Source of the DNA: Fimbriimonadaceae bacterium
Lineage (GTDB): Bacteria; Armatimonadota; Fimbriimonadia; Fimbriimonadales; Fimbriimonadaceae
Assembly (NCBI GenBank): GCA_023957775.1
Contig: JAMLGR010000001.1
Location: 124,001 to 188,000, forward strand
Direction of reading: 5' to 3'
DNA length: 64,000 bases
Part shown: positions 56,446 to 64,000 of the stretch, one piece after another
Numbering within the stretch: the stretch's first letter is position 1
How the letters are laid out: every line of letters begins with the position of its first letter
Notes under the pieces: generated by a model
Told to the model about the DNA's origin: nothing
Seen by the model: the letters and a program-made list of their open reading frames with translations, nothing else
Databases searched by the model: none
Made by a program: the position numbers and the translations under genes

Positions 56446-56694
56446 ATGATCGGGGTCGCCAAAGGCATGCGCTTTTCAGAGGTTCGACAGGGGATGCGCG
56501 CACGGGTCGTGAGAGTCCATTCGAGTTCGCCCGAAGTGCGGCGTCTTGAAGAGATGGGCTTGACCGTTGGCACCGAATTCACCGTGGTCAAGGTCGCCCC
56601 CTTCGGCGATCCTGTCGAAATCGACCTCCGCGGGTACCGACTCTGTCTGCGGCGCAGGGAATCGGCCGACTTCGAGATCGAGCTCGTGGAGTAG
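56446..56694 (+). CDS. feoA: FeoA ferrous-iron transport accessory protein
   Basis: 82 residues, SH3-like FeoA domain (RARVVRVHSSSPEVRRLEEM, then GLTVGTEFTVVKVAPFGDPV). Cytoplasmic partner of FeoB. 4 bp before feoB. No Fur box is recognised upstream. The start is fixed by the domain. Confidence 0.93.
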   Translation: MIGVAKGMRFSEVRQGMRARVVRVHSSSPEVRRLEEMGLTVGTEFTVVKVAPFGDPVEIDLRGYRLCLRRRESADFEIELVE

Positions 56695-56698
56695 CTCG

Positions 56699-58855
56699 TT
56701 GCCCTCCAACGCCCCTCATCTGGAAGCGGCTCGGCCGCTCGTGGCAATCGTTGGCAATCCCAACGCGGGAAAGACCAGCCTCTTCAACGGCCTGACGGGT
56801 TCCTTCCAGAAGGTGGGGAACTACCCGGGTGTGACCGTCGAGAAGGTCGTGGGCTCTCTGCGCCTGGGCGACCGGTCAGTCGAGTGCATCGACGTTCCCG
56901 GCCTCTACAGCCTGGAACCCGTTTCCCAGGACGAAGAGGTTGCCGTGGCGGTCCTCAAAGGCCTCTCGCCAGGCACTCCGGCACCCGATCTGCTCCTTTG
57001 CGTGCTCGATGCGGGCAATCTCGAGCGCAATCTGTTCTTCTTCGGGCAATTGGCTGAGGCCGGTTACCCGATGGTGGTCGCCCTCACGATGACCGACATC
57101 CTGGCGCGTCGGGGTCAAGCGATCGATACGGCCAAGCTGGCGAATCTCCTTGGGGTCGAGGTGGTTCCCGTAATCAGCCATAAGGGAATCGGCCTGGTCG
57201 AACTTCGGGAGGCGATCGAGCGCGGTCTGGACACCCCCCGCCGGGCAAACGTCGAATTCGAGTACCCGATCGGCATCGAAACGAAGGTCGCGGCACTTTG
57301 CGAACGCCTCGCGCGAGCCGGCATGGACGCCCCCAAGGCGGCCGTGAGGAAGGCGTTGCTGGCCCCTCAACCGGAATCCGACGAGGAGGGATATCCCCTG
57401 GAACTCCGGTCCGCGTTCGCGGAGGCGCGCGAGGAGCTGGAGGCCGAGGGACTCTTGCCGCCGAAGATCGAATCGTCGAGTCGCTACGGCTGGGCCCAGA
57501 TGGTCCAGCGCGCGGTGGTCACCCAATCTTCGCCTGCGCGCCCATCGACCTCGCACCGTCTGGACTGGTTTCTCACGCACCGCGTCTTCGGCCTGGCCGC
57601 CTTCGCCTGCATCATGTGCGTGGTCTTCTTGTCCATCTACACCTTGGCCGCGCCGCTGATGGACGTGATGACCGCCGCCTTCGACCAGTTGGCCGCCTGG
57701 ATCCGTCCACCCCTCGAAGGCGCGCCGGTCGTTCAATCCCTGCTCGCCGACGGGCTCATCGGCGGCGTGGGCACGATGCTGACGTTCCTGCCCCAGATCT
57801 GCATCCTTTTCTTCTTCATCGCCGCGCTCGAAGGCACCGGCTATCTCGCCCGTGCGGCCTTCTTGATGGACCGGCTCCTCGGCTGGTGCGGGTTGAACGG
57901 ACGGGCGTTCATTCCGCTGCTGTCCAGCTTCGCATGCGCCATTCCCGGCATCATGTCCGCGCGCGTCATGCCCGATCCCAAGAGCCGTTTGGCGACCATT
58001 CTCGTGGCGCCGCTGATGAGCTGTTCGGCAAGGCTCCCGATCTATCTCCTGCTGATCGGGGCGTTCATCGAACCGCAGTTCGGTCCAATATGGGCGGGCA
58101 TCGCCCTCTTCGGCATGCACCTGGTGGGCCTGGTGGTCGCCATCCCCGTCGTGTTCGTGCTGAATCGAGGCGTCTTGCGCGGGAAGCGCCTTCCATTCCT
58201 GCTTGAGCTGCCCCCGTATCAGTGGCCGAAGTGGCGAGACGTGTGGCTGAGCGTCTACTTCCGCGGCAAGGCGTTCGTCCAAACGGCCGGCACCATCATC
58301 GTCGTCCTCAGCGTGGTCATCTGGGCCCTGTCGTACTTTCCCCGGTCCGAAACCGACCTGAAGGCGTACGAAGCGAGGCTCACGGCGGAGCATCCGGAGG
58401 CGACGCCGCAAGGCATCCAGCATTCGGTGGACGAGTATGCCCTCGCCCACTCGTTCCTCGGGCGGTTCGGCAAGACGATCGAGCCCGTGTTCGAGCCGGC
58501 AGGTTTCGATTGGCGCATTTCCACCGCCATCCTGGCGGCGTTTCCGGCCAGGGAAGTGGTCGTCGCCTCTCTGGGAATCCTCTTCAATCTCGGAGGCGAC
58601 GTCGATGAGGCGTCCGGCGATCTCCGCTCGGCGCTTCAGTCCGCCAGGTGGCCCGACGGCCGTCCGCTCGTCACGCCCTGGACGGCCGTCGGACTGATGG
58701 TGTTCTTCGCCCTATGCTGCCAATGTATGGCCACCCTCGCCACCGTCAAGCGGGAGACGAACAGTTGGAAGTGGGCCGCGTTCATGTTCACGTACATGAC
58801 CGTGCTCGCCTACCTGTCGGCGGTGGGCATCCACCAACTGGGACGACTGTTCTAG
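56699..58855 (+). CDS. feoB: FeoB ferrous-iron transporter
   Basis: 718 residues. Cytoplasmic G domain with G1 GNPNAGKTSLFN, G3 region DVPGLYSL, and G4-like TMTD, then the transmembrane permease with two Gate motifs: GGVGTMLTFLPQICILFFFI and LSSFACAIPGIMSARVM. Imports Fe(II) using the G domain as regulator. TTG at 56699 is the start, 4 bp after the feoA stop; the longer open frame is an overlap with feoA in another phase. Confidence 0.96.
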   Translation: MPSNAPHLEAARPLVAIVGNPNAGKTSLFNGLTGSFQKVGNYPGVTVEKVVGSLRLGDRSVECIDVPGLYSLEPVSQDEEVAVAVLKGLSPGTPAPDLLLCVLDAGNLERNLFFFGQLAEAGYPMVVALTMTDILARRGQAIDTAKLANLLGVEVVPVISHKGIGLVELREAIERGLDTPRRANVEFEYPIGIETKVAALCERLARAGMDAPKAAVRKALLAPQPESDEEGYPLELRSAFAEAREELEAEGLLPPKIESSSRYGWAQMVQRAVVTQSSPARPSTSHRLDWFLTHRVFGLAAFACIMCVVFLSIYTLAAPLMDVMTAAFDQLAAWIRPPLEGAPVVQSLLADGLIGGVGTMLTFLPQICILFFFIAALEGTGYLARAAFLMDRLLGWCGLNGRAFIPLLSSFACAIPGIMSARVMPDPKSRLATILVAPLMSCSARLPIYLLLIGAFIEPQFGPIWAGIALFGMHLVGLVVAIPVVFVLNRGVLRGKRLPFLLELPPYQWPKWRDVWLSVYFRGKAFVQTAGTIIVVLSVVIWALSYFPRSETDLKAYEARLTAEHPEATPQGIQHSVDEYALAHSFLGRFGKTIEPVFEPAGFDWRISTAILAAFPAREVVVASLGILFNLGGDVDEASGDLRSALQSARWPDGRPLVTPWTAVGLMVFFALCCQCMATLATVKRETNSWKWAAFMFTYMTVLAYLSAVGIHQLGRLF

Positions 58856-58856
58856 T

Positions 58857-59408
58857 TTAGAATCGAATGTTCGCGCCGAAGGTCCAACCTCGGAGCGCGC
58901 CGTCGGAGCCGGTGTGGTACGAGACCTCCAGAGAGGCCTTGTCCGCCGCCCCGTAGGTGTTCAGCCCGTAGCCAACCGTGTAGCGCTGGGTGAACCCGGA
59001 CTGGTCCTCGAACTCGTTGTTCCGAGCCTGGGAAGCGCTGTAGCCGATGGCGAAGCGCGTGTAAAAGCCCTTCGCGCCGATGGGTGCGTTCACGCCGATC
59101 TGGCCTCGGTACACGTAGCCGTCCGTATCGCCCCCGTGCGTCAACTGCCCCCCGAGCAGCACCGACGGCATCAGCATGATGACCGGCGCTCCCGGCGCGG
59201 GCCGTGCGAGAGGAATTTCCAGGCCGATTTCGGGGCCTTCGAGATGGACCCGTTGCGACGCGTTGTTGCGGAAGGTCTCCGTGCGGCCGTAACCGAGCGT
59301 GACCCGGAAGGGCAACGCCTTCGCCATTTGGTTGCCGCCGAAAACCTGGGCGGAAGCGGGGGCCGATGCGAGGGCGGCCAAGACGATCGCGAGGGTGGTC
59401 TGCTTCAT
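58857..59408 (-). CDS. Probable outer-membrane beta-barrel protein, unknown
   Basis: 183 residues with a signal peptide (IVLAALASAPASAQ). Alternating strands (FRVTLGYGRTETFRNNASQR, GYVYRGQIGVNAPIG, RYTVGYGLNTYGAADKASLE) end in GWTFGANIRF with C-terminal Phe. Resembles a small barrel such as OmpW/OmpA-type but no family is certain. AGGAGA precedes the ATG. Convergent with feoB, one base apart. Confidence 0.65.
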   Translation of the reverse strand: MKQTTLAIVLAALASAPASAQVFGGNQMAKALPFRVTLGYGRTETFRNNASQRVHLEGPEIGLEIPLARPAPGAPVIMLMPSVLLGGQLTHGGDTDGYVYRGQIGVNAPIGAKGFYTRFAIGYSASQARNNEFEDQSGFTQRYTVGYGLNTYGAADKASLEVSYHTGSDGALRGWTFGANIRF

Positions 59409-59422
59409 GCGGTGTTGTTCTC

Positions 59423-60805
59423 CTAGGTTGGGCCCATTTCGGGAGGGCGCCGTGTGTGCCAGTCGGTCGCGCGTTGGAAGTCCCGTGCGACTCGGATGCA
59501 GACATTCTCCCTCATTGCGGGGGCGATGATCTGCCCCCCCAGAGGCGCGCCATCCTCAAAACCGATCGGAAACGCGGCCGCAGGCCAACCCAAGAGGTTC
59601 GCCGGACCGCCGTCGCCGCCCATCTTCTCGAAGGATTTCTCGAAGCCCTCCGAGAGCGGCACCGCCGCGTGGTAAAAGACCGGCGTGAAGATGCAGTCGC
59701 ACTGGTCCCACACGGTGTTCGCCTTCAAAGCCTCCGTCCGAAGGCGCATGGCCCAAAGGTAGTCCACGGCCTTGGTCTCCAGCGAGGCCGCGAATCCTGC
59801 CACCTGGTGGGGGTCCCTCAACTGGTTGAGCCTCGGGCCGCGGATGAAATGCTCGTGGGCGCTCGCTCCCTCCGCATCGACGATGAGGCCGACCGCGAGG
59901 CCATAGGGCAGGTCGGGGTAAGCGACGTCGACCGTCTCGTATCCCAGGCTCCTGAACACGGACAGCGCGTCGGCATAGGCCTTCTCGCACGCCTGGGCGT
60001 CGTTGGCTTCGAATGACTCTTTCAACAGGCCGATCCGGGGACGTCGTCCCCGCATGCCGAGGGCCAACTTCTGGCTCAGGGTGCTGGGATCGTGCGGGTC
60101 GGGGCCCGCAATGGCCTGCAGAACGGTCGCGCAATCCTCCGCCGAACGGGCCAGCGGTCCGATCTTGTCGAGCGTCCAGCAGAGCGCCATCGCTCCATAG
60201 CGGCTGACACGGCCATACGTGGGCCGGAGGCCGGTGACCCCATTGAACGCGCTGGGACAGGTGATGCTCCCGCTGGTCTCGCTCCCAAGGCTGTAGCCCA
60301 CGCAGCCCAGGGCGGTCGCGGCGCCCGAGCCGGTCGAGGATCCACCGGCCCAGCGGCTTCGGTCCCAGGCGCAGATGCCGGGGCCGGAGGCGCTCGCATC
60401 GGGAACCATGTAGTTGCCGCCACCCGCAAGCTCGACCATCGACAACTTGGCCACGAGCACGCCCCCCGCCTCCTGCAGCTTCGCGACCGGCGTTGCGTCG
60501 AAATCGAACACCTGGTCGTCGTGCCCCGGCGATCCCCACCTCGTCGGGATTCCCTTGGTGGCTAGGAGATCCTTGACGCCGAACGGGATTCCCAACAAGG
60601 GCCCGCGCTCTCCTCCCGCCCGGCGGGCGTCGGCTGCCTTGGCCTGAGCGATCGCGCGCTCTTCCGTGATCTCCGCCACGGCGTTGTGGGCGCGGCCGAG
60701 GGTCTCGAGTCGCCGCAGATAGTCCCGCGTCATCTCCACCGAGGAGACCTGCTTGCGTTCGAGCGCCTGCTGCAGTGCGGCGATCGTCGAGTAGGGGCCA
60801 AACAT
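59423..60805 (-). CDS. Amidase (amidase signature family), no own signal peptide
   Basis: 460 residues. Triad region: Lys in GVKDLLATKGIPTRWGSPGH and the Ser loop RWAGGSSTGSGAATALGC, with SETSGSITCPSAFNGVTGLR. It begins directly with the catalytic helix (MFGPYSTIAALQQALERKQV) and has no signal peptide. The related amidase at 15637 has a Tat signal and a 95-residue domain before this point. Here that part is the separate gene at 60805-61074. The overlap TGATG couples the two genes. Substrate unknown. Confidence 0.9.
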   Translation of the reverse strand: MFGPYSTIAALQQALERKQVSSVEMTRDYLRRLETLGRAHNAVAEITEERAIAQAKAADARRAGGERGPLLGIPFGVKDLLATKGIPTRWGSPGHDDQVFDFDATPVAKLQEAGGVLVAKLSMVELAGGGNYMVPDASASGPGICAWDRSRWAGGSSTGSGAATALGCVGYSLGSETSGSITCPSAFNGVTGLRPTYGRVSRYGAMALCWTLDKIGPLARSAEDCATVLQAIAGPDPHDPSTLSQKLALGMRGRRPRIGLLKESFEANDAQACEKAYADALSVFRSLGYETVDVAYPDLPYGLAVGLIVDAEGASAHEHFIRGPRLNQLRDPHQVAGFAASLETKAVDYLWAMRLRTEALKANTVWDQCDCIFTPVFYHAAVPLSEGFEKSFEKMGGDGGPANLLGWPAAAFPIGFEDGAPLGGQIIAPAMRENVCIRVARDFQRATDWHTRRPPEMGPT

Positions 60806-61074
60806 CAACGCGCCTCCTCCGTGCTTGGAACGTAGCGCGTGCAAGGTTCGCTGTTCTCCGGAAGGGCGTGCTTCATCCGCTCCTTCGATGCGTCGCGTAC
60901 GGCCTTGAGCGCCCCACCGACGAGGGGTTTGGATTCCGGCGAGAACGGGGTTGCGAGCTGCTTCTCCAACTCTTCGACCTCCCCCGATTGGGCGGCGGGA
61001 ACCGCGGCGGCGGCCCCGGCGACCGACGCCAGCCCTGCCGTGAGGGCCACCTTCCCAAAGCGACGGCGCGACAT
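60805..61074 (-). CDS. Small Tat-signal protein, homologous to the N-terminal domain of the 15637 amidase
   Basis: 89 residues. Twin-arginine signal MSRRRFGKVALTAGLASVAG, then EVEELEKQLATPFSPESKPL and AVRDASKERMKHALPENSEP. This follows the same plan as the region after the Tat signal in the 15637 amidase (LEKVFAIEFTDEERAALVNS, then ARRGFENIRTLPID). ATG at 61074 is chosen because GGAG stands 6 nt before it. It would supply the only export signal for the downstream amidase (hitchhiker export, as known for hydrogenases). The stop overlaps the amidase start. Confidence 0.75.
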   Translation of the reverse strand: MSRRRFGKVALTAGLASVAGAAAAVPAAQSGEVEELEKQLATPFSPESKPLVGGALKAVRDASKERMKHALPENSEPCTRYVPSTEEAR

Positions 61075-61126
61075 GCGAGACTCCATAACCCGTTCGTTCG
61101 ACGTCGGCACGGAGTAACCTTCCGGC

Positions 61127-61537
61127 ATGCAGTTGCGCTATGCGCTTGCGTGCGACTACGCCAACGTGACCAACGACGGCCGTCTCAACATCTCGGGGGT
61201 CATCGACCGTCTCTACGCGCCCCATTTTCCGGCGGTTCACCGCACCCTGTATCTGGTGGTGTCCATGGAGATCGAGCCCGAGGACGATGGGCAGGAGCGT
61301 GAAGTGCACGTCCAACTGATCGACGGCGACGCGCGCACGCTCGCGGACCTTCACGGAAAGATGCGCCTCGGACACGGGGATCGGGTCCTCAACCAGGTGC
61401 ATGTGTTTCACGACCTGCACTTCATCGAACCCGGCACCTACCGCTTCAACATCTTTCTCGACGGGATCCAGGTGAAGACCTTCGATCTCGATCTGATTCA
61501 ACTGCCTCAGGGCCCTCCGTCCGAGGGGTCCCCTTGA
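61127..61537 (+). CDS. DUF6941-like protein
   Basis: 136 residues: MQLRYALACDYANVTNDGRL with later LYLVVSMEIEPEDDG and PGTYRFNIFLDGIQV, a beta-rich fold as in the DUF6941 family of unknown function. No signal. TAACCT ends 6 nt before the ATG with no ribosome site. Overlaps rsmG as TTGA. Confidence 0.7.
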   Translation: MQLRYALACDYANVTNDGRLNISGVIDRLYAPHFPAVHRTLYLVVSMEIEPEDDGQEREVHVQLIDGDARTLADLHGKMRLGHGDRVLNQVHVFHDLHFIEPGTYRFNIFLDGIQVKTFDLDLIQLPQGPPSEGSP

Positions 61538-62166
61538 TCCGCGCCCCCGAGGTCGTCGAGGCCCTGGCGCGGTTCGAGGAGGCCCTTTACCGAGCCAACG
61601 AGGTCATGAACCTCACCCGGGTGCCTCGCGGGGAGTTCATGACCCGCCACGTCGCAGATTCGCTGCTCGTCGCCGAGTTCGCGGATCGCGGGGCCTCGGT
61701 GCTCGACATCGGAACGGGGGCGGGTTTCCCCGCTTGGCCCTTGGCGGCGGTGCGTCCGGACCTTCAGGTCACCGCGCTCGACTCGTCGGGGAAGGCCACG
61801 CGGTTCCTGGAACAGCTTCCGCTACCCAATCTGACCGTGGTGAACGCACGGGCCGAAGCGTGGGGAGTGCGCGACCGATTCGACCTCGTCACCGGCCGAG
61901 CGGTCGCTCCTCTCGCCCTCCAACTCGAACTGAGCGCGGCGCCTTGCCGGGTGGGCGGGATCGTCCTTCCGATGCGGACTCCGGCCGAAAGGGAAGAGGC
62001 CGAGCGCGTTCCCGTCAAGAGGCTCGGGCTCACCCTCGAGTCCCTGGAGGAGCGCGCCGTCCCGGGGACCGACGTGACTCGGTTGCTGCCGGTGTACAGG
62101 AAGGTGGAGGCGACGGCACAAACCTACCCGCGCCCGTGGGCGGAAATGCGTCGCAAACCGCTCTAG
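61534..62166 (+). CDS. rsmG: 16S rRNA (guanine527-N7)-methyltransferase RsmG
   Basis: 210 residues. SAM-binding motif LDIGTGAGFPAWPLAAVRPD with the family's NLTRVPRGEFMTRHVADSL and the downstream VVNARAEAWGVRDRFDLVTG, RAVAPL. Methylates G527 of 16S rRNA; loss often gives low-level streptomycin resistance. It starts at TTG, overlapping the previous stop. In many bacteria it is next to mnmG/parAB; here it is with a DUF6941-like gene. Confidence 0.93.
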   Translation: MIRAPEVVEALARFEEALYRANEVMNLTRVPRGEFMTRHVADSLLVAEFADRGASVLDIGTGAGFPAWPLAAVRPDLQVTALDSSGKATRFLEQLPLPNLTVVNARAEAWGVRDRFDLVTGRAVAPLALQLELSAAPCRVGGIVLPMRTPAEREEAERVPVKRLGLTLESLEERAVPGTDVTRLLPVYRKVEATAQTYPRPWAEMRRKPL

Positions 62167-62190
62167 CAGGGTGATCGAACCGCGCGGGGC

Positions 62191-62436
62191 TTAACCCGGT
62201 TGGTTGGACGTGTCCGCCGTGTCGGCCGGCTTGGCCCTTTCGGCCTCGTTCTCCTTTGCGTGGAGTTCTTCCTGGTAGGACTTCTCGATGACGTTCCGCC
62301 CTTCGTGAAGGCCCTTTTGAAGCTCGCCGACACCCTTTCCGACGCCGCGAAGCAACTCGGGAATCTTCTTGCCTCCGAAGAGTACAAGAACGATTACGAG
62401 GACGATGAGAAGTTCCTGGCCGCCTAATCCGAACAT
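62191..62436 (-). CDS. tatA: Twin-arginine translocase subunit TatA/TatB-like
   Basis: 81 residues: membrane helix ([20 protein letters not shown]), hinge [20 protein letters not shown], then an amphipathic helix and a polar tail. FGxKK and the tail length favour TatA. Forms the pore for folded Tat substrates, two of which are inferred in this window (15637 and 61074 gene products). AAGGAG lies 7 nt before the ATG, and TATACT at 62471-62466 is a likely -10. No tatC in the window. Confidence 0.93.
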   Translation of the reverse strand: MFGLGGQELLIVLVIVLVLFGGKKIPELLRGVGKGVGELQKGLHEGRNVIEKSYQEELHAKENEAERAKPADTADTSNQPG

Positions 62437-62521
62437 GTTGGCTCCTTGCCGCTGGGTAGCGATTCAGTATACGTCACGCGATGACGCACCATCGCGTTCC
62501 CGAGTTCAATCGTAAAGCCCA

Positions 62522-63148
62522 TCAGTCGATGGAAATCTTCGCCGATCCGCCACGACCGGCCTTGATCGACTGCGAGCCCTTCACGTTCACAACGATCCAA
62601 TCGCGGTGCTCGTTCATGATCATGGGGCCGGTCGCGCGGTCACGCCGTTTGAACGCCTCGTGGGCGTTGGGCGACGGTTTTTCGACTTCAAAGATCAGCG
62701 GCGTGCCCTCGGGGTCCTTGATGTCGGCCAACTTCTTTCCGCCGAGCGCTTCGTTGAACGCAATCCCGGTCATGCCGCTCTCCTGGGTGCAACCCCAGGG
62801 TTCGTCGGCCCCCATCGGTTCGATGGGACCGAGTTCATCCTTGGCCTTCTCGGCGATCTTCCGGTAGTAGGGCCTCACGTCGTCCTGCCAAGTCGCGGCT
62901 TTGGGCAGGGTTCCATCGTGCTCCTTCGCGTACTCTTCGAGGGCCTCCCGCACGTGCTCGAAAGCGATCCCGCACTGGGCCATCGGCAAGCCCTCTTTGA
63001 GTGCGAACTTGCCCACGTTGTAGAGCAGCACCGCGGGAAGGACGCAAACGCAGGCAAAAGCCACAAAGATGATCACGAGGATCAACGGCGTGTTGTTCTT
63101 CTTCCCGGGAACGGGTCCCGGCTGGGCGAAAGGAGGAGGTTGGCTCAC
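62522..63148 (-). CDS. Membrane-anchored protein, unknown
   Basis: 208 residues. Pro-rich N-terminus (PPPFAQPGPVPGKK), one membrane helix (PLILVIIFVAFACVCVLPAVLL), then a domain with FEHVREALEEYAKEHDGTLP, a phrase also seen in pseudopilin-like and DUF-type helical hairpins after a membrane helix. No cleavage motif. The start is GTG at 63148, with TACAAT ending exactly 6 nt upstream; the longer frame to 63355 overlaps selA. Function unknown. Confidence 0.6.
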   Translation of the reverse strand: MSQPPPFAQPGPVPGKKNNTPLILVIIFVAFACVCVLPAVLLYNVGKFALKEGLPMAQCGIAFEHVREALEEYAKEHDGTLPKAATWQDDVRPYYRKIAEKAKDELGPIEPMGADEPWGCTQESGMTGIAFNEALGGKKLADIKDPEGTPLIFEVEKPSPNAHEAFKRRDRATGPMIMNEHRDWIVVNVKGSQSIKAGRGGSAKISID

Positions 63149-63285
63149 CGTCCAATTGTACACTTGCAGGTCGTCGAACCCCACTCGGGGTGGGGCTTCT
63201 GGACCCTCCGGCCCCCAGGGCTGATCCCGCCGAAAGCGAAATCCCCGCCATGCGGGACCAGCGCCACCCGCTAAACTAACTTCTG

Positions 63286-64000
63286 ATGACCGGATTACGA
63301 TCGCTCCCCAAGGTCGATGTTCTCGCACAACACCCCGCGTTGTCGTCCTACGCACCCGCCCTGCGTGCCGAGTCGGCCCGCAAGGCCATCGCTTGGGCCA
63401 GGACAGAACTCAAGGCAGGACGCGAAGTCGCGCGCGAGGCGATCGAGGCGCGGGCGGAGGCCGAGGCGGGGCGCGCCGCCCAGGCGTCTCTCAGGCCCGT
63501 CATCAACGCCTCCGGCGTGATTCTCCATACGGGGCTGGGCAGGGCGCGGCTCGCAGCAGAGGCCGTCGAGCAGATCCGAGCGGCCAGCGCTTCGCACGCG
63601 GCGGTGGAGTTCGACCTGGCGGAGGGGACTCGGGGCGACCGCCAAGCCCACGTCGAAACGATGTTGTGCTCGCTCACGGGAGCAGAGGCCGCCCATGTGG
63701 TCAACAACGCCGCCGCTGCGGTGTTCCTCTCCTTGGCCTCGGTGGCCTCGGGGAGGGAAGTGGTGCTCTCCCGCGGCCAGATGGTGGAGATCGGAGGCTC
63801 CTTCCGGATGCCCGACATCGTGCGAAACAGCGGATGCCGCCTCGTCGAAGTGGGCTGCACCAACAAGACGCGACTGTCGGACTACCGCGAAGCGCTAGGC
63901 GAGGAGACGGGCGCCATTCTCCGCTGCCATCCGAGCAACTTCCGCATCGTTGGCTTCGTCGAAGAACCTTCGCTCGGTGAGCTGGTCGCCCTCGCCGACG
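63286..64000 (+). CDS. selA: L-seryl-tRNA(Sec) selenium transferase SelA (partial, 3' end beyond the window)
   Basis: 238 residues of the N-terminal half. Family text: LPKVDVLAQHPAL, RPVINASGVILHTGLGRARL, VEFDLAEGTRGDRQAHVETM, LTGAEAAHVVNNAAAAVFLS, LSRGQMVEIGGSFRMPDI, EVGCTNKTRLSDY. SelA is a PLP enzyme converting Ser-tRNA(Sec) to Sec-tRNA(Sec) with selenophosphate, so the organism should decode UGA as selenocysteine at suitable sites. The PLP lysine lies beyond the window edge. TAAACT ends 8 nt before the ATG. selB and selD are expected outside. Confidence 0.95.
   Translation, partial: MTGLRSLPKVDVLAQHPALSSYAPALRAESARKAIAWARTELKAGREVAREAIEARAEAEAGRAAQASLRPVINASGVILHTGLGRARLAAEAVEQIRAASASHAAVEFDLAEGTRGDRQAHVETMLCSLTGAEAAHVVNNAAAAVFLSLASVASGREVVLSRGQMVEIGGSFRMPDIVRNSGCRLVEVGCTNKTRLSDYREALGEETGAILRCHPSNFRIVGFVEEPSLGELVALAD

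Noticed and set aside
63149-63355. Longer start (63355) for the membrane-anchored protein
   Set aside because: It would overlap the 5' end of selA and bypass the TACAAT-6-GTG signal.

Overview
The window is 64 kb of GC-rich, densely packed bacterial chromosome with about 62 protein genes. I found no rRNA, tRNA, insertion sequence, phage gene or CRISPR array. The best guess for the source is an Armatimonadota (Fimbriimonadia-like) bacterium. The reasons are two pseudopilins sharing an [21 protein letters not shown]-terminus with LFPVFAQAK after it, many secreted proteins of unknown function, KdsA plus predicted outer-membrane barrels (a diderm envelope), and futalosine-type menaquinone synthesis (MqnD). 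The phylum assignment is inference from gene style, not from a marker gene.

Layout. 1-2.9 kb: branched-chain amino-acid ABC transporter genes livJ-livH-livM, reading left. 3-12.7 kb: TPR protein, aspartyl protease with PDZ, family-5 uracil-DNA glycosylase, an ArgC-like pseudoenzyme, alanine dehydrogenase, a double FKBP lipoprotein, an STN-domain protein and a CHASE histidine kinase. 12.7-21.2 kb: a divergent pair of related exported proteins, a Tat-type amidase, a glycosyltransferase, a thioredoxin-like gene interrupted by one in-frame TGA (probable selenoprotein) and an M61 peptidase. 21-29.3 kb: carbonic anhydrase, DUF423, DUF1287, M42 peptidase, RecB-like nuclease, mqnD, a GAF/HisKA_2 kinase, an M16 peptidase and an FAH-like protein. 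29.4-34.2 kb: a lone receiver protein, then an operon of LacI regulator, secreted GH13 amylase, pseudopilin and small membrane protein. 34.3-46 kb: phenylalanine hydroxylase, a barrel protein, a DUF255 protein with a DsbD-like tail, penicillin acylase, nadE, NDH-2 and a 2-oxo-acid dehydrogenase E2. 46-58.9 kb: GNAT/PhzF, a NIL-esterase-glycosyltransferase operon, kdsA/dsbD, sdhB, pseudopilin, a WecG/TagA-type transferase with a PduO-type cobalamin adenosyltransferase, and feoAB. 58.9-64 kb: a barrel protein, an amidase with a separate small Tat-signal partner, rsmG, tatA, and the start of selA, which runs off the window.

The most interesting signal joins two distant places. The gene at 18278-19411 reads through a single TGA (codon 73) at the second redox position of a thioredoxin-like Cys-Thr-X motif. 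A short hairpin with a GGTC loop follows at nearly the spacing of the E. coli fdhF SECIS. The same window carries selA (63286 onward), whose product makes selenocysteyl-tRNA. Second, about ten genes that begin transcription units have a -10-like TANNNT hexamer 6 nt before the start codon and no Shine-Dalgarno sequence, suggesting frequent leaderless transcription. Third, the two amidases have the same N-terminal Tat domain, fused in one locus and encoded as a separate overlapping gene in the other.

Genes are tightly coupled: many pairs share NTGA start/stop overlaps, and five convergent pairs share their stop codons in a 4-bp CTAG or CTAA. No stretch over 300 bases lacks a gene.
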